The translations under genes and the position numbers were made by a program. DNA of 64,000 nt from Bryobacterales bacterium (lineage in GTDB: Bacteria; Acidobacteriota; Terriglobia; Bryobacterales; Bryobacteraceae), in NCBI GenBank assembly GCA_020847045.1, contig JADLCT010000048.1, positions 36,256-100,255 on the forward strand. Reading direction: 5' to 3'. Below the pieces are notes generated by a model. That model saw only the letters and a program-made list of their open reading frames with translations. It did not search any database and was not told the DNA's origin. This document shows, in pieces, positions 47,667-57,255 of the stretch. Numbering within the stretch: position 1 is the stretch's first letter; every line of letters begins with the position of its first letter.

Positions 47667-48431
47667 TCAGCGTCCCACAGGCCGCTCGCGGTAGTCCGAG
47701 ATGCCGTGCATGCGAATGATGGAACACATCTCCATCAGCCGTGAACGCGCGCGCTCGCCAATGCGTTCGCCCAGCAGGTAGCGTGTGTCGGTTTCGCCCC
47801 CCATCCCCTTGCGCGTGAGGTCGGCGCGCCCCTCCACCAGGTTCGTGGTGGCGATCACCGGACGCCGCTCGTTGCAGCGCACCGTGATCAGGTGGGTCAC
47901 CGTATCCAGCACCCAATCGGTGACGCGGTAGGCGCCCAGGTCGTCGAGCACGAGCACCTCGCACTCCAAGGCCCGCTGGTAGGATTCACGCAACGCGGCG
48001 CCATAGGCCGGGTCGTAACTGGACTTCAACTTTTCCAACAGCTCCTGGTAGCCGAAGAACACCGACTCGAAACCCTTTTGCATCAGGCGGCGCATGACGG
48101 CCACCGCCAGATGAGTCTTCCCCGCCCCGGTGGGCCCGACAAAGAGGAGCCCCGGCTTTTCGGTTCGCTGCGGAAAGCGTTCGGCAAAATCGTAGGCGGC
48201 CTTGAAGGAGTCCACCAGCCTGGTTTCCTGCTGTTTGTCGTGGTGGACGATGCTGAAGTTTTCGAAGCTGGCCTTGGTGTAGTTGGCCGGCACGTTGGCC
48301 GATTCCACCAGACGTGCGGCGCGATGCACCTTGAAGCAGTCACATCGCTCGGCGCCGGAGAGGCCTCCGATTTCGTGGATCCGCCAGCCGGTTCCGCCAC
48401 AAAAGGGACAGACTTTCGCCTCGGTTGCCAT
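47667..48431 (-). CDS. DnaC/DnaI/IstB-like AAA+ ATPase (helicase-loader type)
   Basis: GLLFVGPTGAGKTHLAVAVMRRL, LEVLDDLGAYR-type Walker B, VIATTNL; N-terminal CPFCGGTGW...CDC. Confidence 0.87.
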   Translation of the reverse strand: MATEAKVCPFCGGTGWRIHEIGGLSGAERCDCFKVHRAARLVESANVPANYTKASFENFSIVHHDKQQETRLVDSFKAAYDFAERFPQRTEKPGLLFVGPTGAGKTHLAVAVMRRLMQKGFESVFFGYQELLEKLKSSYDPAYGAALRESYQRALECEVLVLDDLGAYRVTDWVLDTVTHLITVRCNERRPVIATTNLVEGRADLTRKGMGGETDTRYLLGERIGERARSRLMEMCSIIRMHGISDYRERPVGR

Positions 48432-48433
48432 CG

Positions 48434-48934
48434 CTATTCAATGGTAGCGAGAACTTCGCCCGCCGCAACCGTACCGCCAGACGTGATGGCGCGCAAACGG
48501 ACCGTGCCCGCGCGGGGCGCCTGCATCTCGTTCTGCATTTTCATGGCCTCAACCGTCAGAATGCCCTGTCCGGCTTCCACCGGGTCGCCATCGGCCACCA
48601 GGAGACGGACGATTTTGCCGGGCATGGCCGAGGCGATCTGCGCGGGTCCGGAGCCGGTGGCGTGGTTGTCAGCCGGGCTCCAATCGCGCGGATCGCGCGC
48701 CACGGCGAAAAAGCTTGTCCCGTTCACCAGCACGGCGTCACCGTCAACGATGGCCTCGAAACTGCGGCCTTCCCACAGCAGGCTCCAACGGCCGGGCGAA
48801 ATCTCGACGGCCTCGCACAAGCCGGCCACGGACCCGGCGGCATCCTCCCATGTCAGCGAAAAACGCACCTCGCCGCCCTGACGTCCCATCTCGATCCGGC
48901 CCGCGCGGCCATTCACTGCGATGATTCTCTTCAT
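48434..48934 (-). CDS. Biotin carboxyl carrier protein
   Basis: VEAMKMQNEMQAPRAGTV biotinylation motif. Confidence 0.88.
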   Translation of the reverse strand: MKRIIAVNGRAGRIEMGRQGGEVRFSLTWEDAAGSVAGLCEAVEISPGRWSLLWEGRSFEAIVDGDAVLVNGTSFFAVARDPRDWSPADNHATGSGPAQIASAMPGKIVRLLVADGDPVEAGQGILTVEAMKMQNEMQAPRAGTVRLRAITSGGTVAAGEVLATIE

Positions 48935-50442
48935 TTGAGTAAGGAGTCCCGCCCGGCGGACCGCCAGTTGGACCCGCGCGAACGCGCCTGCGCTTCCAAA
49001 GGGGATAGCGCCGCGGACGGAGCCGCCGCCGAGGCCAGCGCGGCCACCAGCGCGGCCACCGTCTCCTGTTCAGCGCAGGCCGCGGGCGGCGTGCGCCGCG
49101 CCAGCCATTCAGCAAGATAGCCTGTGTGAATCTGGCCCGCCACAAACCCCGCATCGGCGAGCAACTCAGAGAAAAACGGAAGGTTCGTGCGGATGCCCGT
49201 CAGCACAAACCGGCCAGCGGCGTCGCGCAGCCGAGTGATGGACTGCTCGCGCGTGGAGCCCCAGGCGGCCAGCTTGGCGAGCATCGGGTCGTACTCAAAC
49301 GGCACCGTATAGCCGGCCTCGACGCCCGAGTCCAGGCGCAGGCCCGGACCGGCCGGTGGTTCACAGCGCTCGATGCGTCCGGGCGAAGGCAGAAAGTTAC
49401 GCCCGGGGTCTTCGGCATATACACGGCACTCCACGGCCCATCCGCGCCACGAGACCTCGTCCTGCCGCAACGGCAGGGGCTGGCCCGCGGCCACACGCAG
49501 TTGCCATTCCACCAGGTCGGTCCCGGTCACCATCTCGGTAACCGGATGCTCCACCTGCAGGCGCGTGTTCATCTCCAGGAAATAGAAGTTGGCCTGCTCA
49601 TCGACGAGAAACTCGACGGTGCCCGCATTGACATACCCGCACGCGCGCGCGGCGGCGATGGCGGCCGCGCCCATGCGCTCCCGCAAGCCGGGGTGGCGCT
49701 CGACGAAGGGCGAGGGACACTCCTCGACCACCTTCTGATGACGCCGTTGCAGCGAGCATTCCCGCTCGCCCAGATGGATCAGGTTGCCGAGCGCGTCGCC
49801 GAAAATCTGCATCTCGATGTGGCGTGGCTTTGCAACAAGCTTCTCCAGATACACCGATGCGTCGCGGAAGCTGGATTCCGCCTCCGACGAGGCATCGCGC
49901 AACGCTGCTTCCAATTCGGCTTCACCCGCGACGGCGCGCATGCCTTTGCCGCCTCCACCCGCCGCCGCCTTCAGCATCACCGGGTAGCCCAGCGAGGCGG
50001 CCTCCCGGCGCGCGGCGCCGATACCGGAAACCGGCTGCGTTGTGCCGGGCACGGTGGGAACCCCAGCCGCCTGGGCCAGCACGCGGGCCTCGGTTTTCAG
50101 TCCCATGGCGCGTATGGCCGAAGCAGGCGGTCCGATGAACGTAATGCCGGCCTGCTCGCAGGCGGCGGCGAAGGAGGCGTTCTCGCTGAGGAAACCGTAG
50201 CCGGGATGGATGGCGTCCGCGCCGCAGCGGCGGGCCGTGTCCAGAATGCGCTCCATATTCAGGTAGCTCTGTGCGGAAGGGGCCGGGCCAATCCGGTAAG
50301 CTTCATCGGCGTGCCGGAGGTGTGGCGCGGCGCGGTCGGCATCGGAAAACACGGCGGCCGAGGGGATGCCGAGCCGTCGCAGAGCATCGAGAATTCGGAT
50401 GGCGATCTCGCCCCGGTTGGCGACGAGTACCTTACGGAACAT
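48931..50442 (-). CDS. Biotin carboxylase subunit (acetyl/propionyl-CoA carboxylase type)
   Basis: MFRKVLVANRGEIAIRI, HPGYGFLSENASFA, GGGGKGMRAV, FLEMNTRLQVEHPVTE. Confidence 0.93.
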   Translation of the reverse strand: MFRKVLVANRGEIAIRILDALRRLGIPSAAVFSDADRAAPHLRHADEAYRIGPAPSAQSYLNMERILDTARRCGADAIHPGYGFLSENASFAAACEQAGITFIGPPASAIRAMGLKTEARVLAQAAGVPTVPGTTQPVSGIGAARREAASLGYPVMLKAAAGGGGKGMRAVAGEAELEAALRDASSEAESSFRDASVYLEKLVAKPRHIEMQIFGDALGNLIHLGERECSLQRRHQKVVEECPSPFVERHPGLRERMGAAAIAAARACGYVNAGTVEFLVDEQANFYFLEMNTRLQVEHPVTEMVTGTDLVEWQLRVAAGQPLPLRQDEVSWRGWAVECRVYAEDPGRNFLPSPGRIERCEPPAGPGLRLDSGVEAGYTVPFEYDPMLAKLAAWGSTREQSITRLRDAAGRFVLTGIRTNLPFFSELLADAGFVAGQIHTGYLAEWLARRTPPAACAEQETVAALVAALASAAAPSAALSPLEAQARSRGSNWRSAGRDSLLK

Positions 50443-50505
50443 GGAGAGACGATTGTACCCGAGGTCGCGCGGGCCCCGGCACAGCGCCTGGCGGCGGGCG
50501 CCGCC

Positions 50506-51771
50506 TCAGGCCCCGGCGGGACGGGCGGCGGAGAGGGTGGGGTCCAGGGAACGGGCCAGTTCCAGGTCAGCAGCGGCCAAGGCCGGGTCCCCAGCCATGG
50601 TGTACGCCTTCGAGCGCGCCAGCAGCGTGCGGGGATGGTTGGGAAGGAACGACAGACTGGCTGTGAAGTCCTCGACCGCCTCGCGCGGCTGGTTCAGCAA
50701 CAAACGGGCCAGGCCGCGCGAATACATGCCGGCGGGCCACAGCGGAAACAGAGACAGCGCCTGATCGTAAGCCAGAAGCGCCTGCTGGGGGTTGGCTGTC
50801 AGAAGCTGGTTGCCCAACTGCCAGGCCTCGCGGGCCGAGGCAAAGCCTCCACGCGCCCCGGCCGAAAGCTCCATGGCGCGGTGCGCGTGGCCTAGCGCCG
50901 CAAGAATAGATTCCAGCACGCCGTGGGCCCCGTCCAGAATCTGGCGCCACTCCGCCGATGGCTCCCGCGCCGAGGTGGCCATCGCGATGGCGCAGTAGAC
51001 ATACGGCACCGACTCGCGGACGTGCCCCATGCCGGCGTAGGCGCGCGCCAGTTCGGTGTACGCCATGGCCAGGTGAGGGTTAGGCTCCTCGGGCAGGCTC
51101 CAGGCCCAGTGCAGCATCCGCCACAGTTCGGGGATGGCGCCGGCCGGGCCGCCTGCTTCTCGCGCCGTTTGGATGGCATGCGCGTGGCGGGCGGCGGTTT
51201 CGGCTTCCGGTGGTGTGTGCGGCGCGCCGCTCAGCGCGGCTTCGGCCATGGCAAGGTTGGCGTGCAGAGCGCCGCACAGTTCGCCGGCCGCTCCGGGCGA
51301 GGCATCGTGGGCGGCCAGCGCCGCTTGCGCCACGCGGCAGGCCTTGGCCGCGCGTTGCCAATCCTCTGCCCCGGGAGCGCTCAAGCGGACCGTGCAGGCG
51401 GCGGCGCCGTTCAGCAGCGAGGCGAGCGTTTCCGCGGCGGCCGCGGGCGGCTCCGAGGCCAGCGCGCCCGCGTGGATCCAGTCGGAGGCCGTGACGGCGT
51501 GGTGGATCGCGCGGCGCAGGCACGTCTCGCGGTCCGGCTCGTGGCTCTGGCTCCAGGCGAGATAGGCGGCCCTGTGGAAGCGGGCGCGCGGCGCGGCGCC
51601 GGGCTGGCGCAGCAGCAGAAATTCGGTGGCGCGCAGCAGTCCGGTGGCCTGCGTCGCGGTAGCGGGCGCGGCCAGCTCCTCGGCGAGCGACAAAGCCAAT
51701 TGCGCCCACTCAGCGGGGTGTGCCGAACTGTCCAGCGCCGTGAGGTGCGCGTGTGGATCGTCTGCGTTCAT
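50506..51771 (-). CDS. TPR-like hypothetical protein
   Basis: Ala-rich helical repeats; C-terminal TPR-like QALLAYDQALSLFPLWPAGMYSRGLARLLLNQPREAVEDFTASL. Confidence 0.65.
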   Translation of the reverse strand: MNADDPHAHLTALDSSAHPAEWAQLALSLAEELAAPATATQATGLLRATEFLLLRQPGAAPRARFHRAAYLAWSQSHEPDRETCLRRAIHHAVTASDWIHAGALASEPPAAAAETLASLLNGAAACTVRLSAPGAEDWQRAAKACRVAQAALAAHDASPGAAGELCGALHANLAMAEAALSGAPHTPPEAETAARHAHAIQTAREAGGPAGAIPELWRMLHWAWSLPEEPNPHLAMAYTELARAYAGMGHVRESVPYVYCAIAMATSAREPSAEWRQILDGAHGVLESILAALGHAHRAMELSAGARGGFASAREAWQLGNQLLTANPQQALLAYDQALSLFPLWPAGMYSRGLARLLLNQPREAVEDFTASLSFLPNHPRTLLARSKAYTMAGDPALAAADLELARSLDPTLSAARPAGA

Positions 51772-52901
51772 GGGTTGGCCGGACCGGCATCGAGTAGAGT
51801 TTCCAAAGCCTCGCCCAGCCGGCGCGCCTCATCGGCCTCGTAGGCGGCCATCTGCCGCACGGGCGCGGGCCCGGAGGCGCACTCCTCATTCCGGCGCAGC
51901 AGCTCCCGCAGGCGCTGTGTGTTGGCCTCGACACCGGCCTGGACATCGGCACGCGCGGCTTCGGCGTCGCCCGCGGCCAGCATCAGCTTTGCCCGGCACA
52001 GGCGCGTGCGGGCGTCGGAGGGATCGCGGTTGAAGGCAAGCTGGCAGAACCGTGAGGCGCGGACCGGGTCCTGTGCGCGCGCCGAAGCCGTGGCCAGACG
52101 GCAGAGCTGAGCCGCCGAGAGGTGGCGTTGCAGCGCGGCTTCGGTCTGGTCCAGCAACAGACGGTAGAGGCGGTCCGTGAAAGGCCGCGCGGCCAGGGGC
52201 TCGGGAGACTGCCGGGCATCGCACAGGGAGAGGGTGAGGGCAAGATAGAGCCCGGCGGCAATGCATTCGCGTTCGTAGGCGGGCGCCAGAAGCGCCGCCA
52301 GAAGAGCTTGATCGAAGTAGGATGCCGCCAGAGGAGCGAACTCATCCACGCCAGAGCCAAGCAGCGCGCCGCCGAAGGAGACCAGCACGCCGGCCCGGCC
52401 GCGCTGTTCGGGGAAGGTCTCCAGGTACTGTTCGAGCAGGTTGGGCGTGTCGAAGGTGGCCAGCAGAACGGCGTCGCGTTCGAAGGTGGCGGCGGTGGAC
52501 GAGAGCGCCGTTCCACCCGGTGAGGCGGACCAGGGATCGTCGAAAGCCAGCGAACCGGCGTCGCGGTCGAGGGATGTAATGATGAGATGCCTCGGGTGCG
52601 GCCCGCCGTTGAGCAGGACATGATCGCCGTGTGAGGCGAGCCACCACACATGCCCGGCGGGAAGCAGAACCGGCGCCTGCACGCCCACAGGGACATGCTC
52701 GTGCGGAAGGTGATGCTCCGGATAGTGGCCGCTGGCGAACAGTAACGGCGCGGCGGCGGGGATGGCTGCGGGCAAGGCGTCCGAAGCGGACGCGGCGCAG
52801 AAAAAGTCGAAGTACCGGCGCCACTGGGCAAGCGTGGCGGGTGGGGAAACGCCGCCCGGCGCCGCCGGCCTGGGGAATGCCTGCCGGGCCCGGCTCGCCA
52901 T
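51768..52901 (-). CDS. Hypothetical protein with His-rich N-terminal domain and helical C-terminus
   Basis: ATGA overlap with the neighbouring gene; HYPEHHLPHEHVP...LLNGGPHPRHLIITSLDRDAGSLAFDDPW. Confidence 0.65.
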   Translation of the reverse strand: MASRARQAFPRPAAPGGVSPPATLAQWRRYFDFFCAASASDALPAAIPAAAPLLFASGHYPEHHLPHEHVPVGVQAPVLLPAGHVWWLASHGDHVLLNGGPHPRHLIITSLDRDAGSLAFDDPWSASPGGTALSSTAATFERDAVLLATFDTPNLLEQYLETFPEQRGRAGVLVSFGGALLGSGVDEFAPLAASYFDQALLAALLAPAYERECIAAGLYLALTLSLCDARQSPEPLAARPFTDRLYRLLLDQTEAALQRHLSAAQLCRLATASARAQDPVRASRFCQLAFNRDPSDARTRLCRAKLMLAAGDAEAARADVQAGVEANTQRLRELLRRNEECASGPAPVRQMAAYEADEARRLGEALETLLDAGPANP

Positions 52902-52975
52902 GGCCACGTCGCGCAGAGGCCTGCCGCCGGAGGCAACCATGGGGACAGTCTAGCGGAAATGCCGGGGAGCGGGGG

Positions 52976-53308
52976 CTACGGCAACCGGTACAGCAGAAGG
53001 AACCAGAGCACGGAACAGGGCAGCAGCGTCCGTAATAGGAGAGCGTAGATGCGCCGCACGGCCTCGGCCGGCCGGTGGCCACGGCGAAAGATTTCGCTTC
53101 GCCAGAACACGGCGATGGGCCATAGGCAGAGGCTGGCAGCCAGGGCGAGTCGCAGCGGCCCGGCGCCGGCGAGCACGAACAGGGCGGCGGCGCTGCTTAG
53201 CATCCAGGCGGCCAGAACGAGGCGGGGCAGGAGCAATTCGGCGCGCGCCGCGCCGTTCGCCTGGCCGTCACGATCGCCCCACCGGTAGACAAGCCGCATG
53301 AGTGCCAT
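52976..53308 (-). CDS. Small membrane protein
   Basis: Three or four hydrophobic segments. Confidence 0.5.
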   Translation of the reverse strand: MALMRLVYRWGDRDGQANGAARAELLLPRLVLAAWMLSSAAALFVLAGAGPLRLALAASLCLWPIAVFWRSEIFRRGHRPAEAVRRIYALLLRTLLPCSVLWFLLLYRLP

Positions 53309-53413
53309 TGTAAGCCTCGGAACCATGGAATCCCCTGATCACGTCCGCCACAAATGCGGGCGGCGGGGTAAGGGAATCCCCCGGCGCTGCCGATAGGAGT
53401 GAAGGAAACAACT

Positions 53414-54838
53414 ATGCGCGGGATTGTCTTTTCTTCGCGAATTGCCGAATGGCCGGCGCTACGGGATGCCCTGGAGGCCACCGGCCAGTTCTCATCGTTG
53501 AGCCTGCTGGACGCCGGAGCACAGGCCGAGCAGATGCACGGGGAGATCCAGCGGCGAACGCCCCATCTGGTGGTGATCGACGGGTCGAGCTTCGAGCGTC
53601 TGGCCGAGGTGCGCGACATCGCCGCGCATGTGAATCCGCATATTCTGCTCGCGGCCGCGGGCGACAACCTGCACGGGGATGAGCTGCTCGGGCTGATGCG
53701 TAATGGCGTGCGCGAGTATCTGCCGGCCCCCTACGGCGCCGAAGAATTAAGTGGTCCGCTGGCGCGCCTGCAGCAGAGAATCGACGCCACCGCAAGCGCC
53801 TTTCCCTTCTCCGAGGATCTGTTCGTGTTTCTGCCGGCGCAGGCCGGCGTTGGGGCCACCACGCTGGCCGTGCAGGTTTCCCTTGCCCTGGCCGAGGACC
53901 GGAAGCGCAAATCGCTGCTGGTGGATCTGGACCTGAGTAACGGTCTGATCGCCTTCCTGCTGCGGCTGGCCAATCCCATACCGGTCACCGAGGCGCTGAG
54001 CCGCGATGTGGAGCTGGATGAAGAGATGCTGGCGCGCCTGGTGGCCAGCCGTGGCGCGCTGGATGTCACGCGTTCGGGCGAGATGCAGTTCGATGGGCAG
54101 CTCGATCCCGGGCGCGTCCTGGAACTGCTGACGGCGGCGCGAAAGCGCTATGAGACTGTCTGCGTGGACGTGAGCGAGACGATGAACGGGCACGAGGTGG
54201 CGGCCATGCAAGAGGCGCGGGAGATCTTCCTGGTCTGCACGCCGCAGGTGCCGGTGCTCTACATGGCGCGGCGGCGGATTCTGGAGTTGAGCCGTTTGGG
54301 GCTGGCCGGACGCGTACGCGTGATTGTGAACCGCGCCGGGACCAATAACATGGTGACGCCGGCGCAGGTGGCCGAGTTGCTGGGTGTGCAGGAGTATCTG
54401 CCGGTGGCCAACGATTATCCGCGGGTCAGCGAAGCCTGGGTGTCGGGCGAGAGGATTCCGCCGAAGACGGAACTGGGCCGCGACATCCGCGCCCTGGCGG
54501 CCTGGATGGCCCGGGCCGATATCGCCACCGAGCAGGCCAAGGAATCGAAACCCAAGACGCACCTGGGCTGGATGCAGGGCTTGCGAAGCCGTTTCTTGAA
54601 GGAAAAGGGCCCCACCAAGGCGCAGATCGCCGAAACAAACGCCGAGGGGCTGGCCGCATTAACCGCGCACACGGGCATTTCGGCGGGCGCCCCGCTGGAG
54701 GACGCCGCCGGAGCAGACTCTCCGGAGGACGGCTGCGCCAAAGCCCTGGCCCGCGTCGTGGCCGGCTCCCGGCTCACGCGGCGCAAGCGGGGCGAAGGCG
54801 CAAAAACACGCGTTCCAGGCGAGTCTTCCGCGACCTAA
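53414..54838 (+). CDS. CpaE/TadZ-like ATPase with receiver-like N-terminus
   Basis: PAQAGVGATTLAVQVSLALAEDRKRKSLLVDLDLSNG deviant Walker A/MinD-like. Confidence 0.78.
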   Translation: MRGIVFSSRIAEWPALRDALEATGQFSSLSLLDAGAQAEQMHGEIQRRTPHLVVIDGSSFERLAEVRDIAAHVNPHILLAAAGDNLHGDELLGLMRNGVREYLPAPYGAEELSGPLARLQQRIDATASAFPFSEDLFVFLPAQAGVGATTLAVQVSLALAEDRKRKSLLVDLDLSNGLIAFLLRLANPIPVTEALSRDVELDEEMLARLVASRGALDVTRSGEMQFDGQLDPGRVLELLTAARKRYETVCVDVSETMNGHEVAAMQEAREIFLVCTPQVPVLYMARRRILELSRLGLAGRVRVIVNRAGTNNMVTPAQVAELLGVQEYLPVANDYPRVSEAWVSGERIPPKTELGRDIRALAAWMARADIATEQAKESKPKTHLGWMQGLRSRFLKEKGPTKAQIAETNAEGLAALTAHTGISAGAPLEDAAGADSPEDGCAKALARVVAGSRLTRRKRGEGAKTRVPGESSAT

Positions 54839-54858
54839 GGTGGTAAATTTGTAGTCGC

Positions 54859-55413
54859 ATGGCTGCAAGAAGAGCAAGCGCCGCGGCGCTTAGCCCCGAG
54901 GCGCAGGGCGACAGCATTCAGGGTTCCCTGAAGGAGCGTGGCGTCCGCATGACGCGCCAGCGCCAGATTCTGCTGGAGCTCATCGACAAATCCGGCAAGC
55001 ACCTGGATGCCGAAACTCTCTTCCAACTGGCGCGCGAACAGGACCCCAAGCTGAACCGCGTCACCGTCTACCGGACTTTGAAGATGCTGAAGCAGGGCGG
55101 CCTGGTGGACGAGCTCGACCTGATGCACCTGGGCGGCGACCAGCACTACTACGAAACGCGCATGAAGCAGGAACATGCGCATGTGATCTGCCTGCGCTGC
55201 GGCAAGGTGGAGGAGTTCTTCGGCGAACCGTTGCAGAGGCTGCGGCGGCAGGTGGAGCAGAACCTGGGCTTCGATGTGTTGATCGCGCGGACCGAAATCG
55301 GCGGGTATTGCGCCAACTGCCAGACGCAACGGGCGCGGGAGATGGCCGAGGCCGCGGCCGAGTCCGAGCCCAACGCGGGCGAACACATCCAGCCGAGGCA
55401 GCGAAAAGGGTGA
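54859..55413 (+). CDS. Fur-family transcriptional regulator
   Basis: RMTRQRQILLELI, RVTVYRTLKMLKQGGLVDEL, HAHVICLRCGKVEEF. Confidence 0.93.
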   Translation: MAARRASAAALSPEAQGDSIQGSLKERGVRMTRQRQILLELIDKSGKHLDAETLFQLAREQDPKLNRVTVYRTLKMLKQGGLVDELDLMHLGGDQHYYETRMKQEHAHVICLRCGKVEEFFGEPLQRLRRQVEQNLGFDVLIARTEIGGYCANCQTQRAREMAEAAAESEPNAGEHIQPRQRKG

Positions 55414-57146
55414 ACGCCTCGCCGGGCGGCGCTCCGCTCGGAGCCAGCGCTCCGAAGGGCGCCTTTCTCACCATCATCCACCCCACCGGGCAGAGCCGCC
55501 GCATGGAACTCGGCTGCGAGCCGCTGACCATCGGCCGGCAATCGGAGAACAGCCTCGTGCTGCGTGACAACCGCGTGTCGCGCATCCATGCCCGCATGGA
55601 GCTGGAAGCGGGCGAATTTTATCTCACCGATTGCCAGAGCCGCCATGGCACCTTCGTGAACGGCGCGCGGATTCAAGGAAGGCGCCGGCTGCATGCGCAT
55701 GACCGGATCACGTTCGGCTTCGACGATGGCTACCAGATCGTCTTCCAGAACGCCGCCACGATGCTGCCGGAACTGGCCGGGGCGATGGCGCCGCAGGCTA
55801 GCGCGAACCTGGCGAAGCTGCGCTCTCTGCTCGAGGTGGCGCGGGCCGTGCAAAGCTCGCTGTCCACGCAGGAGGTGCTCGAAAGCGTGGTGGACGCCGC
55901 GCTGGCGCTTACCGGCAGCGAGCGCGGCTTCCTGCTGCTGCGTCCGGGCTCCTACGCCGATGAGCGCCCGCCGGCCACAGGACAGGACGAGGGCGAGCCC
56001 CGGCCGGTGGACCTGGAGATCCGCGTGGCGCGCGACCGCCAGGGGAATCCGCTTCCCGGCACGGCGCTTCGCGTGCCCCGCCGCGTGATCGACCGCGCCT
56101 TGCGCGACCGGCGCGACCTGCTCAGCATGCAGTTCGATCCCGGCGGCGGCGAAGATCAATCGCCCGAGCACTCCATCGCCGCGCTGGAGCTGCGCAGCGT
56201 CGTCTGCGTGCCGCTGGTGCGGATGCGGACACAGAATCCGGAAGGCACGGTGGCCGCCCGGATCAGCGACACCGTTGGATTACTTTATCTGGATTCGCGC
56301 ACGGCGGCGGCGGATCTGAGCATGGGCAACCGCGAGCTGCTGCAGACGCTGGCCATCGAAGCCTCGACGGTGCTGGAGAACGCGCGGCTGCTCGAACAGG
56401 AACGCCTGCGGCAGCGTCTCGAACAGGAGCTCGACATCGCCCGGCAGATTCAACAGAGCCTGCTGCCGCGCGCGCTGCCCGCCAGTGGCGCCCTGCGCGT
56501 GGCCGGCACCAGCGTCTCCACGCACCAGGTGGGCGGCGATTTTTACGACGTGGTGCCGCTCGATGGCGGAGGCTGGGCCATGGCCGTGGCCGACGTCAGC
56601 GGCAAAGGCGTCAGTTCGGCTCTGCTCGCCGGTCTGCTGCAAGGGGCGTTTTTGCAGGCGCCGCGCACCCCGGCCGGGATTCGCGAAAAGCTCGCGGCGC
56701 TGAACCGCTATCTGCTGGACCGTACGCAGGGCGAAAAATACGCCACCATCTTCTACATGTCCCTCGGCCCGGACGGCGAAATGCACTGGGCCAATGCCGG
56801 GCACTGCGAGCCCCGGCTTGTGCGCCCGGACGGCGCCGTGGAGCGGCTGCGGGCCACCTCCCTGCCGGTGGGCATGCTGGACGGCGTCGAGTTTGGGGCC
56901 GAAACGCGGAAGCTGGAACGCGGCGACACCATCGTCGTGTTCAGCGATGGACTGTCGGAGGCCCGCAGCCCGAAGGGTGAGAACTTCGAGGCCGCGCGGC
57001 TGAAACAACTGCTTGCGGAAGGATCGCGTCTGGAGGCGGCGGAGCTGCACCAGAAGATCCTCGACGACGTCCAGGCGTTCACGGCCGGGCTCGAACAGCT
57101 CGACGATATGACACTCGTCGTGGCGCGGTTCCAGCCGGACGCCTGA
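55410..57146 (+). CDS. FHA-GAF-PP2C (SpoIIE/RsbU-type) phosphatase
   Basis: FHA: TIGRQSENSLVLRDNRVSRIHARME; PP2C: GGDFYDVVPLDGGGWAMAVADVSGKGVSSALLAG. GTG at 55410 overlaps the upstream stop. Confidence 0.9.
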   Translation: MNASPGGAPLGASAPKGAFLTIIHPTGQSRRMELGCEPLTIGRQSENSLVLRDNRVSRIHARMELEAGEFYLTDCQSRHGTFVNGARIQGRRRLHAHDRITFGFDDGYQIVFQNAATMLPELAGAMAPQASANLAKLRSLLEVARAVQSSLSTQEVLESVVDAALALTGSERGFLLLRPGSYADERPPATGQDEGEPRPVDLEIRVARDRQGNPLPGTALRVPRRVIDRALRDRRDLLSMQFDPGGGEDQSPEHSIAALELRSVVCVPLVRMRTQNPEGTVAARISDTVGLLYLDSRTAAADLSMGNRELLQTLAIEASTVLENARLLEQERLRQRLEQELDIARQIQQSLLPRALPASGALRVAGTSVSTHQVGGDFYDVVPLDGGGWAMAVADVSGKGVSSALLAGLLQGAFLQAPRTPAGIREKLAALNRYLLDRTQGEKYATIFYMSLGPDGEMHWANAGHCEPRLVRPDGAVERLRATSLPVGMLDGVEFGAETRKLERGDTIVVFSDGLSEARSPKGENFEAARLKQLLAEGSRLEAAELHQKILDDVQAFTAGLEQLDDMTLVVARFQPDA

Positions 57147-57255
57147 CAGCCGCGCCACGCGCGGAAGCGGCGCCGCACACCGTTCACCTTCTCCCTCCGG
57201 TCCTGACACGGGGTTGCGCCTCGGCGGATGAGTGTGATGGAGTAACGGGCGATTC

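Noticed and set aside
47667-48431. IstB-like ATPase read as a transposon (IS21) component
   Set aside because: No IstA transposase or terminal repeats nearby; the N-terminal Cys motif and context fit a DnaC/DnaI-like loader better.
49126-50895. 589-aa plus-strand ORF antisense to biotin carboxylase
   Set aside because: Shadow ORF with no recognisable motif; biotin carboxylase is unambiguous on the other strand.
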